Shown: positions 25,900-34,178 of the stretch, in pieces
How positions within the stretch are numbered: the first letter of the stretch is position 1
How the letters are laid out: each line of letters begins with the position of its first letter
Assembly (NCBI GenBank): GCA_017464245.1
Contig: JAFUDV010000085.1
Span: forward strand, 1-64,000
Direction of reading: 5' to 3'
Length of the DNA stretch: 64,000 bases
DNA from: Bacteroidales bacterium
GTDB lineage: Bacteria > Bacteroidota > Bacteroidia > Bacteroidales > UBA932
Position numbers and translations under genes: made by a program
Notes under the pieces: model-generated
Seen by the model: the letters and a program-made list of their open reading frames with translations, nothing else
Told to the model about the DNA's origin: nothing
The model's database searches: none

Positions 25900-25953
25900 C
25901 GTCAATTTGTCATAACTAATTGACATTCTGTCACTTACAACTGACATTTTGTC
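25900..25953. promoter_or_regulatory. Three 21-bp-spaced TGACA-type sites upstream of hsp20
   Basis: CGTCAATTTGTC (25900-25911), TGACATTCTGTC (25921-25932, which extends to a perfect TGACA-N3-TGTCA palindrome) and TGACATTTTGTC (25942-25953) start exactly 21 bp apart, so they face the same side of the helix. They lie between the divergent UpxY-like and hsp20 genes. The 12-mer GACATTCTGTCA recurs at 51374-51385. I infer an operator array for a dimeric regulator. Confidence 0.55.
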
Positions 25954-26059
25954 CACTTTCCGGGGATTGGTCCCGGATTTGCCCATTCTCCCGGCGAACG
26001 CGCTCCACGAGGGAGCCGCGAAAAAGGAAAGTTAAACTTAAACATAGGAGACAAATACC

Positions 26060-26482
26060 ATGTTACCTGCAAGACACAACAACTGGATGCCCGACATCTT
26101 CAACGACTTCTTCGACAACAACTGGATGGACCGCCCGAAGGCCACCGCGCCGGCCATCAACGTCATCGAGACCCCCGACGCCTATGAGCTCGAGCTCGCC
26201 GCACCGGGCATGACCAGGGAAGACTTCCATGTCCACCTGGACGAAGAGGGAGACCTCGTCATCAACATGGAGAAAAAGATGGACAACAAGGAGCAGCACA
26301 AGGGTCACTACCTCCGCCGCGAATTCTCCTACACCAAGTTCCAGCAGACGATGCTCCTCCCCGAGGACGCGAACCGCGAAGCCATCGCCGCCAGGGTGGA
26401 GAACGGCGTCCTGACCGTCAACATCGCGAAAATCAAGAAGGTAGAGCCCGAAAAGGTCCGCAAGCAGATCGAGGTGCAATAA
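26060..26482 (+). CDS. Small heat-shock protein, Hsp20/alpha-crystallin family
   Basis: This 140-aa chaperone holds unfolding proteins. The alpha-crystallin domain spans residues about 30-125: VIETPDAYELELAAPGMTREDF at its start and ARVENGVLTVNIAK with the conserved G-V-L motif. The C-terminal tail carries no clear I-x-I motif beyond IEVQ. A TAGGAGA ribosome-binding site precedes the ATG. A periodic operator-like array lies upstream. The gene ends with a strong terminator. Confidence 0.92.
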   Translation: MLPARHNNWMPDIFNDFFDNNWMDRPKATAPAINVIETPDAYELELAAPGMTREDFHVHLDEEGDLVINMEKKMDNKEQHKGHYLRREFSYTKFQQTMLLPEDANREAIAARVENGVLTVNIAKIKKVEPEKVRKQIEVQ

Positions 26483-26503
26483 ACCGCACCCCTGTGGAAA
26501 AGG

Positions 26504-26533
26504 ATGTCCGGCCTTCGCGCCGGACATTTTTTT
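26504..26533 (+). terminator. hsp20 terminator
   Basis: A 9-bp stem (ATGTCCGGC with GCCGGACAT), a CTTCGC loop and a run of seven Ts form a classical intrinsic terminator. Confidence 0.9.
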
Positions 26534-26552
26534 GCAAAAAGTTTTCAAAAAA

Positions 26553-26583
26553 TTTGCAGAATCAAAAATAGTTCGTACCTTTG
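26553..26583 (+). promoter_or_regulatory. tRNA-Asp promoter
   Basis: TTTG (26553-26556) and TACCTTTG (26576-26583) are 19 bp apart, 31 bp ahead of the tRNA. Confidence 0.75.
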
Positions 26584-26614
26584 CAATCCCGAAAGGGAAG
26601 ATCACTGACAAATT

Positions 26615-26689
26615 GGTGCGGTAGTTCAGTCGGTTTAGAATACCGGCCTGTCACGCCGGGGGTCGCGAGTTCGAGCCTCGTCCGCACCG
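26615..26689 (+). tRNA. tRNA-Asp (anticodon GTC)
   Basis: The acceptor stem is GGTGCGG with CCGCACC, the anticodon arm is CCGGC-CTGTCAC-GCCGG, and the T arm has GTTCGAGCC. The anticodon GTC reads Asp. CCA is not encoded. A hairpin terminator follows directly. Confidence 0.94.
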
Positions 26690-26692
26690 CGG

Positions 26693-26732
26693 AAACGGAG
26701 TCCAGCCATCGGCTGAACTCCGTTTCTTTTTT
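26693..26732 (+). terminator. tRNA-Asp terminator
   Basis: AAACGGAGT pairs with ACTCCGTTT, with an inner CAGCC/GGCTG stem, followed by a T run. Confidence 0.85.
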
Positions 26733-26766
26733 ATATCTGCTGGAAAATACGTATCTTTGAGCTGTT

Positions 26767-28059
26767 ATGAAACAACTGCTGACGACCCTTTCCCTGGCTG
26801 TGGTCACCATGACGGCTGCCCTCGCCCAAAACAGCACGAGGGGATACTACAAAGATGTCTTCATGGACAGCGGCATCATGCTCAACTCCCGGACGGACCT
26901 CCCCGTGACGGACCTGCTGGGCCTGACCATGGAGGCCTTCGTCTCCACCAAGCACACGTCCACCCCGCCCCAGCATTTCACCCGGACGGACACCCTGCGG
27001 CAGCGGGAACTGATCGTGGGTTCACCGATGGACGAAAACGGCATCCTCCTCTACCCGGACGGAGCGCCGCGCTTCCGGATGGTGTACATGAACGGCGGCA
27101 AGGCCGCCAACCACGCCCGTACGCTGGGTGAAGAAGGCCGGCAGCACATGCGGGACTTCGTTGCGGCCGGCGGCAGCTATGTCGGTTCCTGCGCCGGCGC
27201 TTACATCGCCAGCAAGGGCTCCCGGTCCCTGGAGGGGGAATTCAGCTTCACCGACCTTTACATGGGCCTTTGGCCCGGCAACGTGACGGCCACCAAGCTG
27301 GAGAAATCCTACACGGCCGTGGACATCGTCCCAAACGGCCCGCTGACGGAGTATTTCGACTTCGACCAGCGGATGCACATCGACAGCGTCCGGCACAACG
27401 GCGGCTGCTATGCCTACATGGAATCGGCCCCGGCGGGAACGGAAGTCCTCGCGACCTTCCATACGAAGGGCCGCCAGCTGAAACGGGACATCGACGGCCG
27501 CCCGGTCATCTGGGCCTGGAAGGGATCGCCCGCCATGGGGCGCGTGCTCCTGTGCGGCTCGCATCCGGAAGGGGCCTATGACGCGGAAAACCTGGCGCTC
27601 ATGGCCTCGATGGTGCGTTACGCCCTCGCCGGCAACGGAGAGCCTGCCCTGAAGGCCGTCCTCCTTCCCGGCGAGCCGCGCTCGATGAACGACCGCACCC
27701 AGCCTGCTTTCGCCCCGGTCGGCGACCGGCAGTACCACCATTTCGCGATCGACGTGCCCAAGGGTGTCAGGACGATGACCATCAGCCTGGAAGGTTTCGT
27801 GAACAAGGACGACTTCGACCTCTACCTCTTCGCTTCCCGGAACGGTTTCGCCTACCGCGAGGACGCCACCTGGGGCTTTGTCGGTGCGAATGTGGACAAG
27901 TCCCTGGAAATCAAGGATCCCAAGCCCGGGAAATACTACATCTCGGTCTTCTGCGCCACCACGGTCACTTCGGCCATGGGCAAGTACGGCGTAGAGTATT
28001 CCGGACGCACGGACGTCCTGAACGGAGTTCCCTACACGATCCGGGTCAACTTCGAATAA
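26767..28059 (+). CDS. Secreted BPL-N (DJ-1/PfpI-like) domain protein with C-terminal PPC-like domain
   Basis: This 430-aa protein has a signal peptide (cleavage after AALAQ, residue 21). Residues about 100-280 match the biotin-protein-ligase N-terminal domain of class I glutamine-amidotransferase-like fold: MNGGKAANHART, then YVGSCAGAYIAS with the nucleophile-like Cys143 at the elbow. The C-terminal 120 residues resemble a pre-peptidase C-terminal beta-sandwich (KGVRTMTISLEGFVNKDDFDLYLF). A TATCTTTG element lies at 26752-26759. It probably processes a small substrate or glycan in the periplasm; the reaction is unknown. Confidence 0.72.
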   Translation: MKQLLTTLSLAVVTMTAALAQNSTRGYYKDVFMDSGIMLNSRTDLPVTDLLGLTMEAFVSTKHTSTPPQHFTRTDTLRQRELIVGSPMDENGILLYPDGAPRFRMVYMNGGKAANHARTLGEEGRQHMRDFVAAGGSYVGSCAGAYIASKGSRSLEGEFSFTDLYMGLWPGNVTATKLEKSYTAVDIVPNGPLTEYFDFDQRMHIDSVRHNGGCYAYMESAPAGTEVLATFHTKGRQLKRDIDGRPVIWAWKGSPAMGRVLLCGSHPEGAYDAENLALMASMVRYALAGNGEPALKAVLLPGEPRSMNDRTQPAFAPVGDRQYHHFAIDVPKGVRTMTISLEGFVNKDDFDLYLFASRNGFAYREDATWGFVGANVDKSLEIKDPKPGKYYISVFCATTVTSAMGKYGVEYSGRTDVLNGVPYTIRVNFE

Positions 28060-28061
28060 CC

Positions 28062-28127
28062 ATGAAAACACGAATGGCCATGGCGGCCGCCTGCACCTTG
28101 CTCCTTGCGGCCTCTCAATCAGCATAA
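28062..28127 (+). pseudogene. Signal-peptide stub of a lost secreted protein
   Basis: Two bp after the preceding gene an ATG opens a 21-codon frame that is a complete signal peptide (MKTRMAMAAACTLLL then AASQSA) and stops at TAA. The following sequence belongs to a minus-strand block of different composition. I read it as the front of a secreted-protein gene cut at the left edge of that block. Confidence 0.55.
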
Positions 28128-28202
28128 TACTCTGTCCGTAGGAAGCGAATGCCCGCATATTCAATAAGACTATGCGTCAAATCTAGGTCTATTTTTGTAA
28201 GA

Positions 28203-28838
28203 TCACCTTATAGTAACGTTCGTCGCCCCCATCGGGCCGAAAGTATAGGTGCAGCTGACTGCGAAGACTTCGTCGAGTTCCTTTCGAATTGCCGCGGCAA
28301 GTATTCCGTCCCCCACCCCATGGATGAAGATGATACGCTTTCCCCGGTGCTTGAGGTTCTTCCGGAGGACCTGCCGGAAGTAGTTCATCTGGTACTCCAG
28401 GGCGGCCCATTCGGGAATCCCGTCGCTTCCCGGGATGCGTTCGATATGAAGGTCCACGGTCAGGTCCGCCAGCGGGTCTTCCGAAGCCAGGGGTTCCTCG
28501 GCGTCTTTTGATCGCCGGGGCTGGATGGAGGAACGCAGCTTCCGGTCCTCCTCCGGGTTGATCGGGATGAACTCGCTACGGACAGCGCGGATGACCAGAC
28601 CGTCCAGTTCAAGCTCGTAATAATCCTTCCCGAATCCCACGATGGTCGCCGTGTCGTTGGTGTCCATCATCCGGACTTTCTGTCCCTTGACAAGCCCTTC
28701 GTTCCTGGCGTGTTCCTCCTCCTTCGATTTGAGGATGACCGTCTTGGAACGGGGTTTCTTGACAGGCGACTTTTCCGGCTCCGCCGGAGCCAGATCCTTC
28801 TTGATGACCTTCAGGTCCTTGAGGCTTGATAGTTTCAT
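28203..28838 (-). CDS. Smr-domain protein (DUF2027-like)
   Basis: This 211-aa protein has a basic N-terminus, a small beta domain (residues about 48-95, KGQKVRMMDTNDTATIVGFG) as in Bacteroidales DUF2027 proteins, and a C-terminal Smr domain with LTVDLHIERI and IIFIHGVGDGILAAAIRKEL. Smr domains are nucleases that act on branched DNA or on mRNA at collided ribosomes. It overlaps the upstream SGNH gene by 4 bp, at the end of an operon. Confidence 0.82.
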   Translation of the reverse strand: MKLSSLKDLKVIKKDLAPAEPEKSPVKKPRSKTVILKSKEEEHARNEGLVKGQKVRMMDTNDTATIVGFGKDYYELELDGLVIRAVRSEFIPINPEEDRKLRSSIQPRRSKDAEEPLASEDPLADLTVDLHIERIPGSDGIPEWAALEYQMNYFRQVLRKNLKHRGKRIIFIHGVGDGILAAAIRKELDEVFAVSCTYTFGPMGATNVTIR

Positions 28839-29419
28839 TGGGCGAACACGGATTCGTATATCTTTTCTGCAATCATTCTGGTCCCCTCCCGTTGGGGATG
28901 AACCCCGTCAAGGCACAGTGAACTGTCCTGGAATACGTCCACGAGGTCTATTACCTGGAGGCCCATCTCCTGCCCGATCTCCAGTATGGCCGGGCGTACA
29001 CCGATTTCCATGGTGTCCGGGTAGACGCCAAGGAGCGCAATCCCCTTCACGAGAAAGATCCGGATGGGAGCGATAAGGACGATACGCGGATTCGAAGGAA
29101 GGTTCCTATAGGACTCGACCAGTCTCCGGTAATCCTTCCGGAACACGGCAGGATCCCAGTTCCTTTTCTTCGTGTCATTCGTTCCCAGCATCAGAAGGAC
29201 AACGTCCGGATTCCATTCGAGACTCTTCCTGTACACACCCTTGCGGACATACGGGGTGTCGGCATCGAACCGGGCGGAAGCGTCGTTGTAGCCGAAGTTC
29301 CTGACTTCATAGCCTTCGCCGAGAAGTCCCTGCAGCAGGGCAGGATAGCTCTGCTTCCAGGGATTCAGGAGCGTAAAACCCCAGGTGATGCTGTCTCCTA
29401 TGCAGGCAACCCTTTTCAT
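28835..29419 (-). CDS. SGNH/GDSL-family hydrolase
   Basis: This 194-aa cytosolic esterase carries the block I motif GDSITWG (Ser10), the glycine/asparagine blocks FGYND and LGTNDTKKRNW, and the catalytic DGVHP. It probably removes an acyl or acetyl group from a small molecule or glycan. Its ATG shares one base with the stop of the FKBP gene upstream, and its stop overlaps the Smr gene start. Confidence 0.88.
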   Translation of the reverse strand: MKRVACIGDSITWGFTLLNPWKQSYPALLQGLLGEGYEVRNFGYNDASARFDADTPYVRKGVYRKSLEWNPDVVLLMLGTNDTKKRNWDPAVFRKDYRRLVESYRNLPSNPRIVLIAPIRIFLVKGIALLGVYPDTMEIGVRPAILEIGQEMGLQVIDLVDVFQDSSLCLDGVHPQREGTRMIAEKIYESVFAQ

Positions 29420-29838
29420 TACCTTTCGATTTTGACCAGTTCCATCTCAAAAATGAGCGTGCTGTGGGCAGGGATATCGTCCATCTTCGCTGCTCCATAC
29501 CCCCACTTGGCCGGGATATAGGCTTCCCATTTGTCCCCTTCGTGCATCCGGGTAAGGACGATCTGCCAGCCCATGATGAGGTCTCCGACCAGGAACAGCG
29601 CCGGAAGCGGCTGCCCTTCCGTCGTGTCGAAGACGGTCCCGTCGATGAGACGGCCGGTGTAGTTGACATAGACTATACTCCGGGGCGTGGGCTTCCTGGC
29701 GCCATGACCTTCTTCCAGCACCCTGTACAGGACACCGTTGTCCAGGGCCACAATCCCTTCTTCCTGAGCTTTTACTTGAAGGAACGCCTCGTTTGCCTCT
29801 TTGTAGGGATTCGGTCTCTTATTTCTTCTGCGCTGCAT
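29419..29838 (-). CDS. FKBP-type peptidyl-prolyl isomerase
   Basis: This 139-aa protein has a single FKBP domain: VYVNYTGRLIDGTVFDTTEG, then GWQIVLTRMHEGDKWEAYIPAKWGYG and IPAHSTLIFEMELVKI. It speeds proline isomerisation during folding. The start at 29838 is preferred; the longer frame reads through the end of the AlkZ-like gene. It has no signal peptide, so it is probably cytosolic. Confidence 0.87.
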   Translation of the reverse strand: MQRRRNKRPNPYKEANEAFLQVKAQEEGIVALDNGVLYRVLEEGHGARKPTPRSIVYVNYTGRLIDGTVFDTTEGQPLPALFLVGDLIMGWQIVLTRMHEGDKWEAYIPAKWGYGAAKMDDIPAHSTLIFEMELVKIER

Positions 29839-30859
29839 GATAATTACCGATTGCTTTTTCCATTGATTCCTCAGGGATGGAGACGTCCTCCTTGAAAAGC
29901 GACACTCCCCCATCCTTCGATGAAGGTTTCCAGTTGCCGACAATCTCACCGTCCCATGCGACCACGGACTTGAAAATGCCGAAATTGTTATGCGCGTGAT
30001 GGGCTTTGTCCGGATGGAGGACGACGTCCCTGCTTTTGTAGCCGATCAGGTACTCGTCGTATGCCGGAAGGAGGAGTACCGTGCCGCTGCGAACGCCTCT
30101 CGTGCGGGCGTCGCCGTGGAGATAGAAGTCCCTCTCTTTCCATCGTTCAATGTGTATTTCATCTCCGAGTGATGCGATTCCCTGCCGGCATTCACCCGCA
30201 TTGAGTCCGCTCCACCACACGAAGTCCTCGAGTGTCGCCGGTCCATGGCTCCGGAAATACTTCCTGGCAAGAAGGGCAAGGGATTCCTCCCTGGTGACAG
30301 GTGACGACACCGGGACCCTGTCCCGGACCAGCCTGTAGGTGTTCCTCGGACCGAGCGACCCGCTGCAGACAAGGCCCTCCAGCTCGGCCATCCGGAGCTG
30401 GTGATTATATACGAGCCTGTCTTTGGGGATTCCTCCCTCGAGAAGGGCCTCCCCGATGACATCTTCCGTTACCTCTCCCCTGCTGGCGACCGTGTCTTCG
30501 ATGATTGTCAGGATCCGTTCTTTCTCCTTTCCGGAATAGGCGAACCCCAGGGATTTGGTCCAACCGTCGAGAACCGCCATCCCCTTGTCATGGCAAAGGG
30601 CCCGCAGCCAGTGGTAGTCGTCAGATGCCACCAGCTGCCAGGTACCGCGAAGAAGATGCGCCCTGAGAATCCGGCCTTCGTCAAAAAAGGCTTTGAAAGC
30701 CTTATAAGAGGGTTTTCTGGTTCTCATGGCCACCGCCCAGCGCATCGCCCTGTAGTCCTGCGCCTGCATCGCCCCGAACCACGACACAACCTCCGCAGGA
30801 TCACCAAACTGCGGAGCGGCGAGCTGCTGGCTCAGAAGACGTGCGGATACCTGTTTCAT
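29819..30859 (-). CDS. AlkZ-like winged-helix DNA glycosylase (HTH_42)
   Basis: This 346-aa protein belongs to the HTH_42/AlkZ family of DNA glycosylases. The QxQ catalytic motif is visible in GAMQAQDYRAM (about residue 31-38), followed by LLRGTWQLVASDDYHWL and a C-terminal LPAYDEYLIGYKSRD. Members excise alkylated bases or open interstrand crosslinks; many sit in antibiotic gene clusters, but there is no such cluster here. It overlaps the FKBP gene by 20 bp. Confidence 0.82.
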   Translation of the reverse strand: MKQVSARLLSQQLAAPQFGDPAEVVSWFGAMQAQDYRAMRWAVAMRTRKPSYKAFKAFFDEGRILRAHLLRGTWQLVASDDYHWLRALCHDKGMAVLDGWTKSLGFAYSGKEKERILTIIEDTVASRGEVTEDVIGEALLEGGIPKDRLVYNHQLRMAELEGLVCSGSLGPRNTYRLVRDRVPVSSPVTREESLALLARKYFRSHGPATLEDFVWWSGLNAGECRQGIASLGDEIHIERWKERDFYLHGDARTRGVRSGTVLLLPAYDEYLIGYKSRDVVLHPDKAHHAHNNFGIFKSVVAWDGEIVGNWKPSSKDGGVSLFKEDVSIPEESMEKAIGNYHAAQKK

Positions 30860-30901
30860 AGGAACTCGTAGTTGATGCCGGAGTATCTGACGGTGACGGA
30901 G

Positions 30902-31090
30902 TCACTCGGAAGGGATCTCCTTCCTTATCTTCTTCCGGTCATAGACCTTCCTGGATTTATGCAAGACCTTCCTGAACGAAACGGACCTTCCGTGCTGCTC
31001 GATCTCTTCCAGCCGCGCCGCACGGCGGTTGGCCAGCATGAAGTCGGCCTCGGTGATGTGGAGTTTCTTCTGTTTCTTCTTCGGTTTCAT
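30902..31090 (-). CDS. Small basic protein of unknown function
   Basis: This 62-aa protein begins MKPKKKQKKLHITEADFML and has ANRRAARLEEIEQHGR in the middle. It is highly charged with no membrane segment. A close relative lies 3 kb away at 34026-34178, where it carries an in-frame stop. It sits between a lipoprotein gene and the AlkZ-like gene in the same direction. I know of no function for it. Confidence 0.65.
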   Translation of the reverse strand: MKPKKKQKKLHITEADFMLANRRAARLEEIEQHGRSVSFRKVLHKSRKVYDRKKIRKEIPSE

Positions 31091-31131
31091 TGTATCAATT
31101 ACGACTGAGGGGAGTAATTCCGCCCGTCAGC

Positions 31132-31596
31132 TTACCGATTCTCGGGGATAGCCTGCCCGGATCCTCCGGTCTTATGGCGGATGAATCTGACGGATCCCGT
31201 ATCGTACTTTCTGTCCACTTTTATCATCAGGACAGGGATGGTCCAGTAGGACTGTTTGTCACCCGAAGTCTCCGTGTATGTGAAGACGAGTTCTTCGCCC
31301 TCCTGACGCAGGGACTCCGGGTCAAGTGTGGCCAGGTTGTTTGTCGCCGGGTCCACCACGGCAAGGACGAACTCGCCATCCCAGTCAACAGGCGTCGGCT
31401 GTCCGTCCGTTCCCATAAGGGTAGCCATCCCGAAAAGGCTTTCGAACGTGGCGCGGTCATCGATCTTTCCTTCAACCGGCAATTCCGCGTCGTTGCGGAC
31501 ATAGTAATTCCTCATCCGGGTGTATGGCAACTCGGATGGAGGCTGGCAGGACAGAATACAGACAAGCCCTACAAATACAGAAAGCATTCTTCTCAT
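31132..31596 (-). CDS. Small lipoprotein of unknown function
   Basis: This 154-aa protein has a lipoprotein signal (MRRMLSVFVGLVCILSC, Cys17) and a beta-rich body with TFESLFGMATLMGTDGQPTPVDWDGEFVLAVVDP split across two strands, reminiscent of small lipocalin or protease-inhibitor-like folds. The ATG at 31596 is chosen because it gives the signal peptide and lies 1 bp after the AlaX stop. It is probably part of the ybjQ-alaX unit. Confidence 0.72.
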   Translation of the reverse strand: MRRMLSVFVGLVCILSCQPPSELPYTRMRNYYVRNDAELPVEGKIDDRATFESLFGMATLMGTDGQPTPVDWDGEFVLAVVDPATNNLATLDPESLRQEGEELVFTYTETSGDKQSYWTIPVLMIKVDRKYDTGSVRFIRHKTGGSGQAIPENR

Positions 31597-31597
31597 A

Positions 31598-32056
31598 CTA
31601 TTGAACTTTCCATCTGACACGCCAGCGTCCGTTCCCGTAATCATGGCTGAGAATCCTGAACGTACCGATTTCTGAGGTGTTCCTAACATGGGCACCGGCG
31701 CACGCACAGGCGTCGTAGTCCCCTACCCGGACAATCCGGAGCGTGTCGGATACGCCCTCCGGGAGCTTGCTCAAGTCCACGATCCCCGCAGCCTTCTCCC
31801 TTGGGAGAAACTCCACCGTGACGGGAAGGTCCCGGGCGATAACATCGTTGACGGTCCTTTCGATAAGGGCTATTTGCTCATCCGACGGAGCCTGAGCCAA
31901 CTCATAGTCACACTTGGACTTCTTTCGCTCGATGTGAGCGTTCCTGGACCTGGGGCAGCCGAACAGGCGCACCATCGTCGCATTGAGGATATGCTCCGCC
32001 GTATGCATGGGCGGATACTCTTCCTTGTTATGAGGGTTAAGTACGGGCTCTTCCAT
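31598..32056 (-). CDS. Alanyl-tRNA editing protein (AlaX-type)
   Basis: This 152-aa stand-alone editing domain hydrolyses mischarged aminoacyl-tRNA, typically Ser-tRNA(Ala). The zinc site is visible as HTAEH (residues 18-22) and CACAGAH near residue 120 (C-x3-H). It lacks the N-terminal extension of larger AlaX types. It lies 3 bp after the YbjQ gene and 1 bp before the lipoprotein gene. Confidence 0.85.
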   Translation of the reverse strand: MEEPVLNPHNKEEYPPMHTAEHILNATMVRLFGCPRSRNAHIERKKSKCDYELAQAPSDEQIALIERTVNDVIARDLPVTVEFLPREKAAGIVDLSKLPEGVSDTLRIVRVGDYDACACAGAHVRNTSEIGTFRILSHDYGNGRWRVRWKVQ

Positions 32057-32059
32057 AGT

Positions 32060-32380
32060 CTATTGGAGTTTAACCGCGGTTCCGGATGCGGTGACCATGA
32101 GCATGCCGTTGTTCTCGCCAAGGACCTCATAGTCTATGTCGATGCCCACGACGGCATCGGCGCCCAGCCGGGCGGCACGTTCTGACATCTCGTCCATGGC
32201 CTGCGTGCGGGCTTTGATGAGCTCGTTTTCATAAGAGCCGCTGCGTCCGCCGACGATGTTGCGGATGCTCGCCTTGAAGTCGCGGATGAAATTCACCCCG
32301 GAGATGACTTCCCCGAAAACGACTCCCTTGTATTCTATTATGGTTCTTCCTTCGACGGAAGGGGTGGTTGTGAGAATCAT
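32060..32380 (-). CDS. YbjQ/DUF74 family protein
   Basis: This 106-aa protein is a typical Ybj[20 protein letters not shown] at the start, [29 protein letters not shown] in the middle, and [18 protein letters not shown] at the end. The family forms pentamers and has been called heavy-metal-binding, but its role is unsettled. It is the first gene of a small operon with AlaX. Confidence 0.9.
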   Translation of the reverse strand: MILTTTPSVEGRTIIEYKGVVFGEVISGVNFIRDFKASIRNIVGGRSGSYENELIKARTQAMDEMSERAARLGADAVVGIDIDYEVLGENNGMLMVTASGTAVKLQ

Positions 32381-32392
32381 GGTCAGTTGTAT

Positions 32393-33847
32393 TTAGTTTA
32401 CAAACAAGTCATCCATCAGTACGACTTTCTGAATTCTGCCGCTATACATATTGTTTTTCAGCCCATAGGTTGTTACCAGCGTCATCTGGGGATTTCTCTT
32501 TCCTCCCGTCAGTTCAGTAACAGCGGCTATCTTGTTGCGAATCTTCTCATCGTAGTCTTTGTCTATGGAGAACTGACCTTGGGTAAACTTCATCTCACAC
32601 ACATTGACAACCCTGTCGGCACGATCGATCAGCATGTCGATCTGCGCTCCTCTAGTTTCAGGCGAAGAGTATCTCCAAGGGAAAATCTCCGTATGGACTC
32701 CCTGTATGCCAAGAGCTTGTTTAATCTGTCCCTGGTGAATAAAGCAGACGTTTTCAAATGCTTGACCTCTCCATGGCGCCAATTTCGGAAGATTCTGATT
32801 ATCCTGCCAGTAGGTCCGGTTATTCGTCGGATGCTTTATAACAAAACTCAGATAGAACAGGCAGAAAGGGTCTGTCAGTTTGAAGTACTTGTTTCGTTTG
32901 GATTCCCCGAAATTGTAGAACGATGTTATCAAATCGCACTCTTCCAGCGAAAGGAGAAGTTTTCCAAAAGTACCTCCATCTTTTGCCCCTATTGCCTGGC
33001 CTATTTCCTTTCGAGTTATTCCGTATGGGTGTTTCGCTATACACTCGACAATCTGTTTGATTTTCGGATTGTCCGTGAACATGGATTCAAAGAGGCGTTC
33101 GTATTCTTTTTCCAGCTTGTTCCCTCTGGAAAAGAACATCGCATCAATGTTCTGTGCCAATGACAATCCTTTCTGGAAACAGGACATGTAATACGGTATG
33201 CCGCCGACAATCATATATGCCTGCACCAGGTCATAGGCATCCATCGTTATTCCACGTTTCGAAAAATAAGCTTTGGTTTCGGACAGGTTGAAAGGATGAA
33301 GATGTATGTCCCTGTTAGTGCGGTTATACAAGCCACCGTTGTTATTTACCAAATTGTCCAGCATCCATGTCGTGGCGCTTCCGGCTGCTATCAGCAGTAA
33401 TCCGTGGCGACCGGATGCATATCTGTTCCAGAAATGCTCGAGTGCGCTCATGAATCCGGCCCTAGGCGTGTCAAGCCAAGGCATTTCGTCTATAAAGAGT
33501 ACCAGTCTTTCTTTTTGAGGGTGGCTTTGTATCAGCGCCCATAGCCGATCGAAAGCATCGAACCAATCCTTGATAGGTTCTTCACTTTGATAACCATACA
33601 GTTTGAGCGTCTTGGCAAATTCATCCAATTGTATCCGATAGAGATATTCAGGCTGGCGGTCTTTAAGTTCGCGCGGCGAAACCGCTGTGTGAAAGAAAGT
33701 GAATTTATCGCCGAAATATTCCCTGATCAAGAACGTTTTTCCGACGCGACGCCGGCCATAAACTGCAATAAACTGCGCAAACTCTTCTTCCATAAGGGAA
33801 TCAAGAATCGCGATTTCGTTCTTTCGGGCAATGATATCCTGCTTCAT
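32393..33847 (-). CDS. AAA-type ATPase with DUF234 nuclease-like domain
   Basis: This 484-aa protein has an N-terminal ATPase_2 domain with Walker A YGRRRVGKTFLI (about 29-40) and Walker B LVLFIDEMPWLDTP. A winged-helix segment follows at about 270-315 (ITRKEIGQAIGAKDGGTFGKLL). The C-terminal DUF234 has a PD-(D/E)xK-like core: QIDMLIDRADRVVNVCEMK. The family is common in Bacteroides and archaea and of uncertain function. The region is markedly AT-rich compared with its neighbours, which suggests acquisition. Three copies of CCGCCAAATA surround its promoter. Confidence 0.85.
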   Translation of the reverse strand: MKQDIIARKNEIAILDSLMEEEFAQFIAVYGRRRVGKTFLIREYFGDKFTFFHTAVSPRELKDRQPEYLYRIQLDEFAKTLKLYGYQSEEPIKDWFDAFDRLWALIQSHPQKERLVLFIDEMPWLDTPRAGFMSALEHFWNRYASGRHGLLLIAAGSATTWMLDNLVNNNGGLYNRTNRDIHLHPFNLSETKAYFSKRGITMDAYDLVQAYMIVGGIPYYMSCFQKGLSLAQNIDAMFFSRGNKLEKEYERLFESMFTDNPKIKQIVECIAKHPYGITRKEIGQAIGAKDGGTFGKLLLSLEECDLITSFYNFGESKRNKYFKLTDPFCLFYLSFVIKHPTNNRTYWQDNQNLPKLAPWRGQAFENVCFIHQGQIKQALGIQGVHTEIFPWRYSSPETRGAQIDMLIDRADRVVNVCEMKFTQGQFSIDKDYDEKIRNKIAAVTELTGGKRNPQMTLVTTYGLKNNMYSGRIQKVVLMDDLFVN

Positions 33848-33855
33848 GTTACGAC

Positions 33856-33976
33856 TATTTGGCGGTAAAAATACAAAAATTGTAGTTCGCCGCCAAATAA
33901 TCTTATCGTGATGATCTTGTTTTTTCTGATATAATCCGGCGCCGAAGCCTCAAAAACGCCACCTCGCCGCCAAATA
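33856..33976 (-). promoter_or_regulatory. Operator-like repeats at the ATPase promoter
   Basis: TATTTGGCGG (33856-33865) and CCGCCAAATA (33890-33899) form a perfect 10-bp inverted repeat, and a third CCGCCAAATA lies at 33967-33976. A possible promoter (TTTG, 20 bp, TATTTTTA on the minus strand) lies inside the inverted repeat. The ATPase contains a winged-helix segment, so autoregulation is possible but unproven. Confidence 0.55.
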
Positions 33977-34025
33977 GTGTTTAGTGGTCATATATGAGGT
34001 ACTCTGTTGAGAATTCATGCCTCAA

Positions 34026-34178
34026 CTATTTTCTATCATACGCCTTCTTGGATTTCCGGAGGACTTTTCAGAACGAAACGGGCCTCCCATGCAGCTCGAT
34101 TTCCTCGAGTCGGGCAGCGCGGCGATTCGCCAGCATGAAGTCGGCCACTGGGATTCGCAGTTTCTTCTTTGCTTTCAT
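34026..34178 (-). pseudogene. Interrupted paralogue of the small basic protein
   Basis: The frame starts MKAKKKLRIPVADFMLANR and shares ADFMLANRRAARLEEIE and KVL-x-KS with the protein at 30902-31090. An in-frame TGA at 34068-34070, where the paralogue has Arg, breaks it after 36 residues; the rest (KVLRKSKKAYDRK) follows in frame to a TAG. Its ATG overlaps the patatin gene stop by 4 bp. A functional shortened peptide is possible. Confidence 0.65.
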
